From: Pseudomonas viridiflava
GTDB taxonomy: Bacteria > Pseudomonadota > Gammaproteobacteria > Pseudomonadales > Pseudomonadaceae
Length of the DNA: 61,366 bases
NCBI RefSeq assembly: GCF_900590755.1
Contig: NZ_UUOC01000042.1
Span: 1-61,366, forward strand
Reading direction: 5' to 3'
Shown: one piece after another, positions 26,951 through 35,532 of the stretch
How the letters are laid out: every line of letters begins with the position of its first letter
Position numbering within the stretch: position 1 is the first letter of the stretch
The notes under the pieces: model-generated
Databases searched by the model: none
What the model saw: only the letters and a program-made list of their open reading frames with translations
What the model was told of the DNA's origin: nothing
Made by a program: the position numbers and the translations under genes

Positions 26951-27853
26951 ATGCATCCTCCGAGGTCGCCCTTGTTCACAAAAGTCCCGCTCACCGCCTA
27001 CCGCACGTTCGAGGCCGCAGCTCGCACGGGCAGTTTCAGGGCGGCGGCTGAAGAACTTTTCGTGACCCCGGCGGCGGTTTCCTATCAGGTCAAAGCGCTG
27101 GAAGCCTGGGTGGGCGTCATGCTGTTCACGCGCTCCGGGACGGGCGTGCGGCTGACGGCCGAAGGCGAGCGGTTATATCGTGATGCCCACCGCGCGTTGC
27201 TCGACATCAGCAACAGCCTTGCCGCCTTGTGCCCCGAACCGGATGCGCGGACCCTGGTGCTATCGACCACGCCGGCGCTGGCGGCGGCCTGGTTGATCCC
27301 GCGACTGGGGGATTTCTACCAGGCTCAGCCGCACATTAATGTGCGCGTTGAAACCGGCAACGAGCTGGTGGATCTGCTGCGTGATTCCAGTGTGGACCTG
27401 GCTATACGCACGTCGAGCCGCGACGATCCTGGTTTGTTCAGCGAGCCGTTGATGGATGAGTATTTTTCAGTTTATGCCGCTCCAGCCATGGCCCACCCGC
27501 TTGGGCAGGATCGGGTGCAGCTGATCAACCTGCGCTGGGAAATGCCCGGCGGCTATCGGATCGACTGGGAAACCTGGTGTGCCGCAGCCGGGCATCAGCA
27601 ATGGTTGAGCCTGGCCTTGATGCGTGAATACGACGACGAGCACTTCGCCCTGAATGCCGCCATCGCTGGTCATGGCCTTGTACTGGCCAGCAATGTGCTG
27701 GTGGCCGACAGCGTGGCTAAAGGCTTGCTGGTGCCTTACCGCTCCGAGATTATGCTGCCTGGCCCCCACTACATCGCCGCCTGCGCCCCAGGGCGGGAAC
27801 GGCAATCGCCAGTGAAAGGGTTTCTGCAATGGCTTGTGGGGCAGGTGGAGTGA
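26951..27853 (+). CDS. LysR-family regulator, divergent from the PACE pump
   Basis: A 300-residue regulator. The N-terminal winged helix-turn-helix (AYRTFEAAARTGSFRAAAEELFVTPAAVSYQVKALEAWVGVMLFTRSGTGVRLTAEG) is of the GcvA type. The effector domain follows to the end. The 92-bp shared upstream region with the PACE efflux gene is the likely operator. ATG at 26951; an in-frame TTG lies directly upstream at 26948, and no strong ribosome site is seen for either. Confidence 0.92.
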   Translation: MHPPRSPLFTKVPLTAYRTFEAAARTGSFRAAAEELFVTPAAVSYQVKALEAWVGVMLFTRSGTGVRLTAEGERLYRDAHRALLDISNSLAALCPEPDARTLVLSTTPALAAAWLIPRLGDFYQAQPHINVRVETGNELVDLLRDSSVDLAIRTSSRDDPGLFSEPLMDEYFSVYAAPAMAHPLGQDRVQLINLRWEMPGGYRIDWETWCAAAGHQQWLSLALMREYDDEHFALNAAIAGHGLVLASNVLVADSVAKGLLVPYRSEIMLPGPHYIAACAPGRERQSPVKGFLQWLVGQVE

Positions 27854-27862
27854 CCAGTAGTC

Positions 27863-28136
27863 GGTCATCTGTTGGAGCGAGGCTTGCCCGCGAAGAACGA
27901 TAACGCGGAATATCTGAAAAACCGGATCTATGTGGGAGCCGGGCTTGCCCGCGATAAGAACACCTCGGTTTGCCTGGTGCACCGCGTCGGCTGCATCGCG
28001 GGCAAGCACCGCTCCCACAGCAGGTCATCTGTTGGAGCGAGGCTCGCCCGCGAAGAACGATAACGCGGAATATCTGAAAAGCCGGATCTATATGGGAGCG
28101 AGGCTTGCCCGCGATAAGAACACCTCGGTTTGCCTG
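27863..28136. repeat. Tandem duplication of palindrome pair, 160-bp period
   Basis: A 114-bp unit at 27863-27976 is repeated at 28023-28136 with few changes. Each unit contains an opposed pair of GGAGCGAGGCTTGCCCGCGA-type arms. The copies are separated by a 46-bp piece carrying one further arm (GCGGGCAAGCACCGCTCCCA). This is a duplicated repeat cluster, not a CRISPR array. Confidence 0.85.
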
Positions 28137-28250
28137 ACATATTCGACCAACCAGTCAGCAACCCATCGCGCCCATCGCCCCCGAGTTTGCTATTCTTCGC
28201 GCCCTGCGACGGGTTGTCGCGCTCAATTATTCATCGTGTCCGGGGTTCAT

Positions 28251-29561
28251 ATGACGGCCATTGTTCGACCACGTCCCCAGCCGCTGTCTCGCGCTGACTA
28301 CAAAACCCTGGGCCTTGCGGCGCTGGGCGGGGCGCTTGAGATCTATGACTTCATCATTTTCGTGTTCTTTGCGCTGACACTCAGCCAGCTTTTTTTCCCG
28401 CCGGAAATGCCCGAATGGCTGCGTCTGCTGCAAAGCTTCGGGATCTTCGTCACCGGTTATCTGGCGCGTCCGCTGGGCGGCATCCTGATGGCGCACTTTG
28501 CCGACAAGCTGGGCCGCAAGCGGGTGTTCAGCCTGAGCATTCTGATGATGGCCTTGCCCTGCCTGCTGATCGGCGTCATGCCGACCTACGCGCAAATCGG
28601 CTACTGGGCGCCGCTGATTCTGCTGGCGCTGCGCATCCTGCAAGGCGCAGCGGTGGGCGGCGAAGTCCCCAGTGCCTGGGTATTTGTCGCCGAACACGCC
28701 CCTAAATCCCATCGTGGTTATGCCCTGGGCGTGTTGCAGGCCGGTCTGACCTTCGGTTATCTGCTGGGCGCGCTGGTGGCCACCTGGCTGGCGAAAGTCT
28801 TCACCCCTGCAGAAATCCTCGACTGGGCCTGGCGCATCCCGTTCCTGCTGGGCGGGGTGTTTGGCGTGGTAGGCGTCTGGCTACGCCGCTGGCTGAGTGA
28901 AACACCGGTGTTCATGGCCATGCAGGCGCAGCGCGACGCGGTCACCGAGCTGCCATTGAAAGCCGTGCTGCGCGAGCATCGTCAGTCGTTGTTGCCAGCT
29001 GCCTTGCTGACTTGTGTGCTCACGTCCGCCGTGGTAGTCCTGGTAGTCATTACCCCCACCGTCATGCAGAAAAGCTTTGGCATGAGCGCAAGCCACACCT
29101 TTGCCCTGAGCAGCCTTGGCATCGTGTTCCTGAATATCGGCTGCGTGCTGGCCGGGATGCTGGTGGACCGGATTGGCGCGTGGCGGGCCGTGATTCTGTA
29201 CAGCGCGCTGTTGCCCATGGGCATCGGTCTGCTATACGCCAGCCTCATTGGCCAATGGCCCGCACTGGGCGTTGCCTATGCGATAGCCGGTTTGACTTGC
29301 GGCATTGTCGGCGTGGTGCCGTCGGTAATGGTGGGGCTGTTTCCGGCGGACATCCGTGTGTCGGGCATCTCATTCACCTACAACATCGCTTACGCACTCT
29401 GGGCCAGCACCACACCGCTGATGCTCATCGCGCTGATGCCCTGGAGCCCGTGGGTTTGCGTGGCTTATGTGGCAGTGATGGGCACCGTCGGCCTGCTGAC
29501 CGCTGCGTTCTTCGGTCTGCGTCGGGGTATGAAGGTCGACGCAGTGCTAATGGGCAACTGA
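28251..29561 (+). CDS. MFS transporter, metabolite:H+ symporter family
   Basis: A 436-residue transporter with twelve helices. The metabolite:H+ symporter (ShiA/ProP/KgtP) signatures are LGGALEIYDFIIFVFFALTLSQLFFP in helix 1, GYLARPLGGILMAHFADKLGRKRVF (loop 2-3 motif), LRILQGAAVGGEVPSAWVFVAEHAP and RRWLSETPVFMAM. These carry dicarboxylates, shikimate, proline/betaine or similar. ATG at 28251 with GGGG five bases before; the long in-frame extension upstream runs through the repeat cluster and is not real. Confidence 0.92.
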   Translation: MTAIVRPRPQPLSRADYKTLGLAALGGALEIYDFIIFVFFALTLSQLFFPPEMPEWLRLLQSFGIFVTGYLARPLGGILMAHFADKLGRKRVFSLSILMMALPCLLIGVMPTYAQIGYWAPLILLALRILQGAAVGGEVPSAWVFVAEHAPKSHRGYALGVLQAGLTFGYLLGALVATWLAKVFTPAEILDWAWRIPFLLGGVFGVVGVWLRRWLSETPVFMAMQAQRDAVTELPLKAVLREHRQSLLPAALLTCVLTSAVVVLVVITPTVMQKSFGMSASHTFALSSLGIVFLNIGCVLAGMLVDRIGAWRAVILYSALLPMGIGLLYASLIGQWPALGVAYAIAGLTCGIVGVVPSVMVGLFPADIRVSGISFTYNIAYALWASTTPLMLIALMPWSPWVCVAYVAVMGTVGLLTAAFFGLRRGMKVDAVLMGN

Positions 29562-29661
29562 CGGCCTGCCTTTTGTTCGGTCTGTTTGAAGCTAATCTTC
29601 ATACAGACCCAACGAGAGCACGGCATGAACCGCCATCTTGATCACAATAATGCTCAGCCGA

Positions 29662-29836
29662 TACACGACGAAGGCTGCCATCCCGCCTCGACCCAGAACG
29701 CTCAAGTCGCGCTGCCCCTGCGCGAAGTCTGCGACCTGACCACCGAAGAAATCGCCACGCCTTCCTCATCACGCCTTCTACCCCGGCGCAACGCATCGTG
29801 CGCGCCAGGAACAGGATGAGCGACGCCCGCATTTCA
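29662..29836 (+). pseudogene. Remnant of an ECF sigma factor (DGPF-associated type)
   Basis: Only a middle piece remains. One frame gives GCHPASTQNAQVALPLREVCDLTTEEIA, and a second, shifted by one base at about 29757, gives FLITPSTPAQRIVRARNRMSDARI. Together these match the 'CCHPAL....ALTLREV.GLTT.EIARAFL.P..T.AQRIVRAK..I.DA.I' core of the large ECF sigma factors that accompany DGPF/YCII proteins. The N-terminal and C-terminal parts are gone. The genes just downstream (SnoaL-like and VOC proteins) are typical neighbours of such sigma factors, so this is probably a decayed cluster. Confidence 0.7.
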
Positions 29837-29878
29837 ACGTGCAACAGCCCGCACGACCCGCCCGCAGGAGACGACGTT

Positions 29879-30328
29879 ATGAACGTAAGCACAGCTGAAA
29901 AGCAAAATACCCATGACCAAATCCAGACACTGATCCAGCATTGGAGTGCTGCCATTCGGGACAAGGATATCGAGGCGATCATGAGCTACTACGCGCCTGA
30001 AATCGTCGCCTACGACGCGATCATCGCGTTGCAGTTCAAGGGCGCCGAAGCCTACCGCAAGCATTGGGAGTTCTGCCTGGGCATGTGCCCAGGCCCGATG
30101 GTTTTCGAACAGAGTGAACTGGTGGTCCATGGCGACCAGCAACTGGCGTTCGCCCACTGGTTGAACAGTTGCGGCGGGGCCGATGAAAAGGGCGAGATGA
30201 AGTCGTCATGGATGCGCGCCAGCGCAGGTTTTCGCCACACCGCCGAGGGCTGGAAAGCCGTCCATGAGCACTTTTCGGCCCCCTTCGACATGGAAAGCGG
30301 CAAGGCGCTGTTTGACCTCAAGCCCTGA
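29879..30328 (+). CDS. SnoaL-like/NTF2-fold protein
   Basis: A 149-residue small protein of the ketosteroid-isomerase-like fold: an N-terminal helix pair IQTLIQHWSAAIRDKDIEAIMSYYAPEIVAYD, then a strand-rich cone ending WMRASAGFRHTAEGWKAVHEHFSAPF, the pattern of YybH/SnoaL-type proteins. Members can be isomerases, hydrolases or binders; the active site residue cannot be named. AGGAG lies eight bases before the ATG at 29879. The VOC gene follows 35 bp later, so they form an operon, with the sigma remnant just before them. Confidence 0.85.
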   Translation: MNVSTAEKQNTHDQIQTLIQHWSAAIRDKDIEAIMSYYAPEIVAYDAIIALQFKGAEAYRKHWEFCLGMCPGPMVFEQSELVVHGDQQLAFAHWLNSCGGADEKGEMKSSWMRASAGFRHTAEGWKAVHEHFSAPFDMESGKALFDLKP

Positions 30329-30363
30329 TCAGTCGTTGATTCAAACACTGAGGAGAACAAAAA

Positions 30364-30828
30364 ATGAGTGTTCAACCGATCCCCGATGACTATCGCAGCC
30401 TGACCCTTTATCTCGGCGTGAAAGGCGCGGCGCAAGCCATCGAGTTCTATAAAAAAGCTTTCGGTGCGATTGAGGATTTTCGCCTCGACACTCCGGATGG
30501 TCGTGTCGGCCACGCAGCATTGCGCGTTGGAAACTCGATGCTGATGCTCGGCGAGCCCTGTGATGAAGGTGTATTGGGCAGCCCGGAGGCAAACTGCAAG
30601 GCACCTTCTGGCCTCTACCTTTACGTCGAGGACGCCGATCAGGTGTTCAACCGGGCGCTGGATGCCGGGGCCGAGCAGATCATGCCCATGGCTGATCAGT
30701 TTTACGGCGATCGCAGCGGCACCCTCAGAGATCCCCATGGCCATGTGTGGTTCATCGCCACCCACAAAGAAGACCTCGCCCCCGAGGAAATCCGTCGGCG
30801 AGCGCAGGAAATGTTCAAACAGGCATAA
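30364..30828 (+). CDS. VOC/glyoxalase-fold protein (PhnB-like)
   Basis: A 154-residue protein of the vicinal oxygen chelate fold with two beta-alpha-beta-beta-beta units. PhnB-like features are LTLYLGVKGAAQAIEFYKKAFGA, HAALRVGNSMLMLGEP, YLYVEDADQVFNRALDAGAEQIMPM and FYGDRSGTLRDPHGHVWFIATHKED. A role in resistance or in handling small metabolites is typical; no substrate can be given. GAGGAG lies before the ATG. It is followed by a terminator-like hairpin. Confidence 0.9.
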   Translation: MSVQPIPDDYRSLTLYLGVKGAAQAIEFYKKAFGAIEDFRLDTPDGRVGHAALRVGNSMLMLGEPCDEGVLGSPEANCKAPSGLYLYVEDADQVFNRALDAGAEQIMPMADQFYGDRSGTLRDPHGHVWFIATHKEDLAPEEIRRRAQEMFKQA

Positions 30829-30835
30829 GTCTGTC

Positions 30836-30870
30836 AGCCCACGTCGACTGATGATGTGGGCTGTTTCCTA
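30836..30870 (+). terminator. Probable terminator after the VOC gene
   Basis: The stem AGCCCAC (30836-30842) pairs with GTGGGCT (30856-30862), followed by GTTTCCTATT. It begins eight bases after the stop codon. Confidence 0.6.
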
Positions 30871-31196
30871 TTGTTGTTGGGTAAATAAGAGTTATTTAAG
30901 TAAGTTAACTGTGGATCCAATTTTTTTGTTTCAACCGATTGTGTTTATCATTTTCGGCGTTTATCTTTTTGTCAGACACAAATGTTGCTTAAGCGTGAAG
31001 ATAAGCTTTCGACTGGGCACGGCTCAGGTACTTGAGGATTGCTTCTGACAAGGTTGTAGGAAGTTTCTCTTCTGGGTAATTAATCTCGTTGTGGTCCGTT
31101 ATTGACTGACATCAGGCAGCGCTTGTCCGGCGTTTGCCTGGGAAGGCTTTCCATGGCTGTGCGTTAAAACTATTAATAATAAAAGGGAGTTATTCA
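30871..31196. other. AT-rich gene-free stretch
   Basis: No gene is seen. Base composition falls clearly below the neighbourhood (ATTTTTTTGTTTC, TATTAATAATAAAAG). It leads into the unrecognised gene at 31197 and probably holds its promoter. The drop in GC suggests acquired DNA. Confidence 0.55.
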
Positions 31197-31919
31197 ATGG
31201 GCGTTATGATGAAAAACAGCAGTGATCATTCGTGTTCGTCATTCAGGCATGCAGCGTTTTTGCCGGATGCCGATACTCGTCGGCTGTTTAGTCTTTTGGC
31301 TAGAAAACAGGGAGCGTTACCGAAGTCCCAACTGTGTGATCTCCAGGCAAGGTTGCTGGGGCCTCAAGGTGCTCTGGAAACCTTTGCCCGGCAGGTCTCC
31401 AAGGTGGGCAGGAAAGCATGCGGGCTAGACCACTCTTCAGTACCGGGAGGCGCGCGGCACCGGCTGCTTGCAGAGAAGAGTGCGCATTTCACGCTGGCCA
31501 TGCATCGGCGCTACAAGGCCACGGCCAATCCATTCAGTGAAAAGCACCGCACCTCATTGTGCTGCGTGGTATTTGATGACGCGGCGCCCTACACCATGGC
31601 CGAGCGATTTGCGGCGATGCAGTCGCTACGTCAGCAGGACAGCACGTATTTCGCCAGACTTATCGCCACCACCCGGCATACCGTGGAGCGTCGGCTGGTG
31701 TTTATTGGATTACTTGAACATTTCGATGCGCTGATGCCTATTGAACAAAGTATCTATCCACTGGATTACCGCACGGTGCAGCAAAGTCATCTCAATAGAG
31801 AAGAAGCGCTTTATGGGCCGCTCAAACTCGATAAGAGCGTCATGGAGTTGTTTGCAGAGCATTCGCCACAAGGGCTGCTGGATAATATTTGTCTTGGTGG
31901 CAAGACGGAGACTGCTTGA
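31197..31919 (+). CDS. Unrecognised protein, possibly acquired
   Basis: A 240-residue soluble protein with no signal, membrane segment or motif I can name. It starts with a Ser/His/Met-rich head (MGVMMKNSSDHSCSSFRHAAF), and continues as a mostly helical body (ADTRRLFSLLARKQGALPKSQLCDLQARLL, TLAMHRRYKATANPFSEKHRTSL). AGGGAG lies seven bases before the ATG at 31197. The upstream region is AT-rich and the gene is flanked by a REP palindrome, which fits horizontal acquisition. The Ser-rich, Asp/Glu-poor N-terminus is loosely like type III-secreted effectors, but no hrp box is visible upstream, so that remains a guess. Confidence 0.65.
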   Translation: MGVMMKNSSDHSCSSFRHAAFLPDADTRRLFSLLARKQGALPKSQLCDLQARLLGPQGALETFARQVSKVGRKACGLDHSSVPGGARHRLLAEKSAHFTLAMHRRYKATANPFSEKHRTSLCCVVFDDAAPYTMAERFAAMQSLRQQDSTYFARLIATTRHTVERRLVFIGLLEHFDALMPIEQSIYPLDYRTVQQSHLNREEALYGPLKLDKSVMELFAEHSPQGLLDNICLGGKTETA

Positions 31920-31937
31920 TAACACTAAATAGTTTTT

Positions 31938-32028
31938 CTGTAGGAGCCAACGAGCACCGCGAGGCAGCGATAGCGGTATGTCTGATACACCGCTATCGCT
32001 GCCTCGCGATGCTCGTGAGCTCCTACAG
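31938..32028. repeat. Palindrome with GCGAGGCAGCGATAGCGG core
   Basis: Opposed arms of about 38 bp, perfect except for a few positions, between the unrecognised gene and the cyclase gene. The same family is seen at 35825-35913. Confidence 0.9.
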
Positions 32029-32047
32029 GGGTACTGCGGCGCGATAC

Positions 32048-33142
32048 TTATTCAAGCCCCTGCGCTGAGGTTTCAACGCTCAGCCTGGGGAACTCGATCA
32101 CGTTTGATTCTGCCAGGCACACTCTGTTGCGGCCCGTTGTTTTGGCGATGTACAGGGCCTTGTCCGCTTCGTTGAGCCAACTGGCAGCATCGGCCATGTC
32201 CGGGCGATAGGTGGCGATGCCGATGCTCAGGCTCATTTGCAGGCGTGGCATATGCGGATCGCGCAGAGCATGCACATCACTGCGCAGCTGTTCGAGGGTT
32301 TCCCAGGCCAGTACCGCGCTGGTATTGGGCATGATCACGCAGAACTCGTCACCGCCGTAGCGCCCGGCAAGGTCCGTATCACGCAGGCTCGCGCCCAGCG
32401 CCTTGCTCAGACGCTTGAGCACGCTGTCGCCGATGATATGCCCGAGGCTGTCATTGATCGCCTTGAAATGGTCGATGTCGATCAGGGCGATGGATGTTTC
32501 CCGTGACAGCACCTGACACCGGCTGAACTCCAGCTGCAGCAGGTCCTTCCAGGTGCCGTGATTGATCAGCCCGGTCAAGCTGTCGGTGCGGCTCAGTTTG
32601 CCGAGGATATGTTTGTGCTCGCTGAGTTTGACCGCCAATTGGTAACTGGCCAGGCCGACAAACATGGGGTAGAGGATCAACACCGGCAGGCAGGCGTAGA
32701 TTTGCAGCGGCGAGCTCTGCGAAACGAATGGCTGATGAAACAGCAGCACCGCAATCGCAGCCCCGACCAGTTGCGCAACGCAGCCGCGCAGGAACAAGGG
32801 CTTACCGCCTGCGGCAAGGTTGTGCATTGCCATCATCGCCAGCACTGTGACGGTCGGCAAAGGATTGAAGCCCATGGCGCCCGCCCAGAAACCACCCGCC
32901 AGGGAGTCGACGAGGATGTTGCGGCGTTCTGCGTGGAAGGGTTGGCGTGAACGCGTGGCCAGCCAAAGGGCAATCGGCGGCCAGATTATCGAGTTGCACA
33001 GCATCACCGCCCAGACCCAGGCGGGAGGATGCAACGGGTACATAGTTGCCGCGACACTGAAGAAGCCAATGCCAACACCAAGGCTGCGCACCCAATATAT
33101 TCGTTTGGCAAAGGACCTTCCTTTACCGTCGTAACTAACCAT
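32048..33142 (-). CDS. MASE2-GGDEF diguanylate cyclase
   Basis: A 364-residue inner membrane enzyme that makes the second messenger c-di-GMP from two GTP. The N-terminal MASE2-type sensor region (about residues 10-175, RIYWVRSLGVGIGFF, several helices) precedes a GGDEF domain starting LSRTDSLTGLINHG. The catalytic motif is intact (GRYGGDEFCVIMP), and an inhibitory I-site RxxD (RDTD) lies five residues before it, so product inhibition is expected. SLSIGIATY and ADKALYIAKTTGRNR close the domain. The plan is that of AdrA/DgcC-type cyclases that promote exopolysaccharide. Confidence 0.93.
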   Translation of the reverse strand: MVSYDGKGRSFAKRIYWVRSLGVGIGFFSVAATMYPLHPPAWVWAVMLCNSIIWPPIALWLATRSRQPFHAERRNILVDSLAGGFWAGAMGFNPLPTVTVLAMMAMHNLAAGGKPLFLRGCVAQLVGAAIAVLLFHQPFVSQSSPLQIYACLPVLILYPMFVGLASYQLAVKLSEHKHILGKLSRTDSLTGLINHGTWKDLLQLEFSRCQVLSRETSIALIDIDHFKAINDSLGHIIGDSVLKRLSKALGASLRDTDLAGRYGGDEFCVIMPNTSAVLAWETLEQLRSDVHALRDPHMPRLQMSLSIGIATYRPDMADAASWLNEADKALYIAKTTGRNRVCLAESNVIEFPRLSVETSAQGLE

Positions 33143-33261
33143 GGCGTTCTACCGACATTTCATTTTGCTGGCCTTGATATCTGGGCCCAGGCCGAAATAG
33201 CGGAGTTTGGCCCTCCCGATCCATACTTGGGAAGAGCCATTTGCCATTATTGGACAATAGC

Positions 33262-33286
33262 GTCACAAATTGTCGCGGTTTGTGAC
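33262..33286. promoter_or_regulatory. Perfect 8-bp dyad, operator-like
   Basis: GTCACAAA (33262-33269) and TTTGTGAC (33279-33286) are separated by nine bases. It lies 120 bp upstream of the cyclase start and about 20 bp beyond the stop of the MFS gene, so it could be an operator for the cyclase or a weak hairpin. No T-tract follows on either strand. The half-sites are in the opposite order to a CRP/Vfr site. Confidence 0.4.
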
Positions 33287-33306
33287 ACTTCGAACATTTT
33301 GGCCCG

Positions 33307-34503
33307 TTAGTCACGCTTCATTTGAATAGCAATCAGCGCGGTAACTATCGCAAGCAGTGCAACTGCAGCCGCTACAAAACCCACCGCCGGCAGCCCGACC
33401 TGCTCAATAGTCAGCCCGCCGATCACCGAACCCAAGCCGATGCCTGCGTTGGCGGCCGAGACATTCAGCGTACCCGCCAAGGCCTGAGCCTGAGGCGCTG
33501 TCTGCATGACGCGGATCTGACAGATCGGAAACAACGCCGTATGCGCTACACCCCAGACCAACAGCACCGCACACAGCAACGGGATGGAACCTGCTGCCGG
33601 AACGCTGGCGCTCATGCCGACGGCCAACAACAAGGCGAAGACGATGGTCGAGCCCAGCGGGCTGGCGTCCACATAACGCCCACCCAAACCGTTACCGATC
33701 AAACCGACCGCGCCAAAGCCCATCAGCCACCAGCCGACATGCGCAGGCGGAACCATGGCGATGCGCTCCAGCGTGTCTGCCAGGTAGGTGTAGGCCGTGA
33801 ACATCGCGGTGAACAGCAGAATCGACAACAGCAAATTGATGAGGAAACGCGGGTCCGCGAGGATTCTCGCCTGCTTGGCCAGACCGACTTTTTCAGTTGG
33901 GGCAATCGATGGCATGACGATCCACAGCAGCAAGGCCATCAACAGCGACAACACCGTCAACGCCCAGAAAGCACCGCGCCAGCCCACGGCATCAGCGAAC
34001 AGCGTGCCCAGCGGAATGCCAAACAGCATGGCGGCGGAGATACCCAGGTAAACCCGGGCGACTGCCTTGCCAGCCTGTTTCGGCCCGGCCATCAAACCAG
34101 CGGTCTCACTCGCCGTACCCCAGAACACCGGCAACGCCAGCGCTGGAATGAAACGCGCGAACGCCAATACCCAGATGTTGCTGGAAAGCGCAGCAAGGGC
34201 GTTGGACGCGGCGAAGATCATCAGGATCGCGACGAAGGTTTTCTTGCGGTCCAGGTGCGAGAGCATCGCCGTCAAAGGCGGGCCGAACAGCATTACGGTG
34301 AACGCGAAAAGAGTCACCAGCAGGCCCGCGTCAGAGATCGAAATCCCCAGATCGCGAGCCATGGCAGGCAACAAACCAATAATCAGAAACTCGGTGGTGA
34401 CGATCACGAAACCGGCCAGGGCCAGAATGGCAATCGCCAGATTTGCGCCAGTCGCGCGCGCGCCGCTGGCAGAACCTGCCGCAGTGGTATCCAGGGAAGA
34501 CAT
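33307..34503 (-). CDS. MFS transporter, DHA1-type efflux
   Basis: A 398-residue twelve-helix transporter. ALAGFVIVTTEFLIIGLLPAMARDLGIS (helix 1) and LSHLDRKKTFVAILMIFAASN (loop 2-3, degenerate motif A) are features of the drug:H+ antiporter 1 branch that includes YdhP/AraJ, and VARVYLGISAAMLFGIPLGTLFADAVGWRGAFW is the motif C region. It exports drugs or sugars; the substrate is not known. It is divergent from the LysR gene at 34613, its likely regulator, with 109 bp between starts. Confidence 0.92.
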   Translation of the reverse strand: MSSLDTTAAGSASGARATGANLAIAILALAGFVIVTTEFLIIGLLPAMARDLGISISDAGLLVTLFAFTVMLFGPPLTAMLSHLDRKKTFVAILMIFAASNALAALSSNIWVLAFARFIPALALPVFWGTASETAGLMAGPKQAGKAVARVYLGISAAMLFGIPLGTLFADAVGWRGAFWALTVLSLLMALLLWIVMPSIAPTEKVGLAKQARILADPRFLINLLLSILLFTAMFTAYTYLADTLERIAMVPPAHVGWWLMGFGAVGLIGNGLGGRYVDASPLGSTIVFALLLAVGMSASVPAAGSIPLLCAVLLVWGVAHTALFPICQIRVMQTAPQAQALAGTLNVSAANAGIGLGSVIGGLTIEQVGLPAVGFVAAAVALLAIVTALIAIQMKRD

Positions 34504-34612
34504 GGGAATAACTCAAAGTAGAAGATGTTGCTAGCCTATTCGAGAAAGAGCTTCTTATCTTTGGCGTTTTTTCCGTGCATTATGGACTTCATTTCCATAG
34601 TCGATACACGCC

Positions 34613-35521
34613 ATGATTTCCGCCGACCGCCTCAAGGGCATCTCCAGCTTCGTCGCCGTGGCCAACGCAGGCAGCTTCACGGCTGCTGCCGAGCGCCTGA
34701 ACCTGACCAACTCTGCCGTCAGCAAGAGCATTGCGCGCCTGGAAGCACGATTGGGTATGCGCCTGTTCGAACGCACCACTCGCAGCCTGGCGCTGACGGA
34801 GGAGGGCGCGGCGTACTACAGCGTCTGTACGCGGATTCTTGCCGAGCTTGAAGACGCCGAAACCGCAATGGCCGCACAACGTTCGGAACCGGCCGGGCAT
34901 CTGCGCATTGACTTGCCAGCTTCGTTCGGCCGGATTCATGTCTTGCCATTGATTCTGGAGTTTGCCGAACAGCATCCGAAATTGCGCCCCCACGTGTCCT
35001 TCACCGACCGCTTTGTGGACCTGATTGAAGAAGGCATCGACATCGCCGTGCGCATCGGCGGCCCCGGCGTGTGGCCCGCGACCCTCGGCCATCGCTATCT
35101 GGGCACTGAACGGGTGATCTTCTGCGCGGCGCCGCAATACCTGCATCGCCACGGCACTCCGCAGACCTTCGATGAACTGGCCGAACACGCCTGCATTCTG
35201 TATGGCAACTCGCTGGGCAGCACCAGCCCCTGGGTCATCCTCGACGCCACGGGCCAAACGCAACTGCGCATGGTCGAAGGCCGCATCGTCGTCGGCAACG
35301 GCGAAGCTCAAGTCGCCGCCGTGGTGGCAGGCAGCGGCGTTGCGCAACTGGCGACCTGGCTGATCAAAGACCAACTGCAACGGGGCGAACTCGTGGAAAT
35401 CCTCCCGCACCTGGCCACCGAAGGCCTGGACCTGCACCTGGCCTGGCCCCGCAAACGCGAATCCCTGCCCAAAGTGCACCAGATGGTGGAACTTCTGTGC
35501 GGTGCGTTGCGGATGGATTGA
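34613..35521 (+). CDS. LysR-family regulator, divergent from the MFS pump
   Basis: A 302-residue regulator: the N-terminal winged helix-turn-helix (KGISSFVAVANAGSFTAAAERLNLTNSAVSKSIARLEARLGMRLFERTTRSLALTEEG) is textbook, and the effector domain ends near AWPRKRESLPKVHQMVELL, a feature of the CrgA/DmlR-like branch. The 109-bp divergent gap to the MFS gene is the probable operator region. Confidence 0.93.
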   Translation: MISADRLKGISSFVAVANAGSFTAAAERLNLTNSAVSKSIARLEARLGMRLFERTTRSLALTEEGAAYYSVCTRILAELEDAETAMAAQRSEPAGHLRIDLPASFGRIHVLPLILEFAEQHPKLRPHVSFTDRFVDLIEEGIDIAVRIGGPGVWPATLGHRYLGTERVIFCAAPQYLHRHGTPQTFDELAEHACILYGNSLGSTSPWVILDATGQTQLRMVEGRIVVGNGEAQVAAVVAGSGVAQLATWLIKDQLQRGELVEILPHLATEGLDLHLAWPRKRESLPKVHQMVELLCGALRMD

Positions 35522-35532
35522 GGCCCAAGGAC

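Noticed and set aside
27863..28136. Repeats as a CRISPR array
   Set aside because: Units are long, palindromic and only two, without uniform spacers or cas genes.
30560..31048. A 162-codon frame across the end of the VOC gene
   Set aside because: It overlaps the VOC gene in another frame and continues into a terminator and AT-rich sequence.
31000..31196. A hrp box that would mark the unrecognised gene at 31197 as a type III effector
   Set aside because: No GGAACC with a CCAC partner at 15-16 bases was found upstream.
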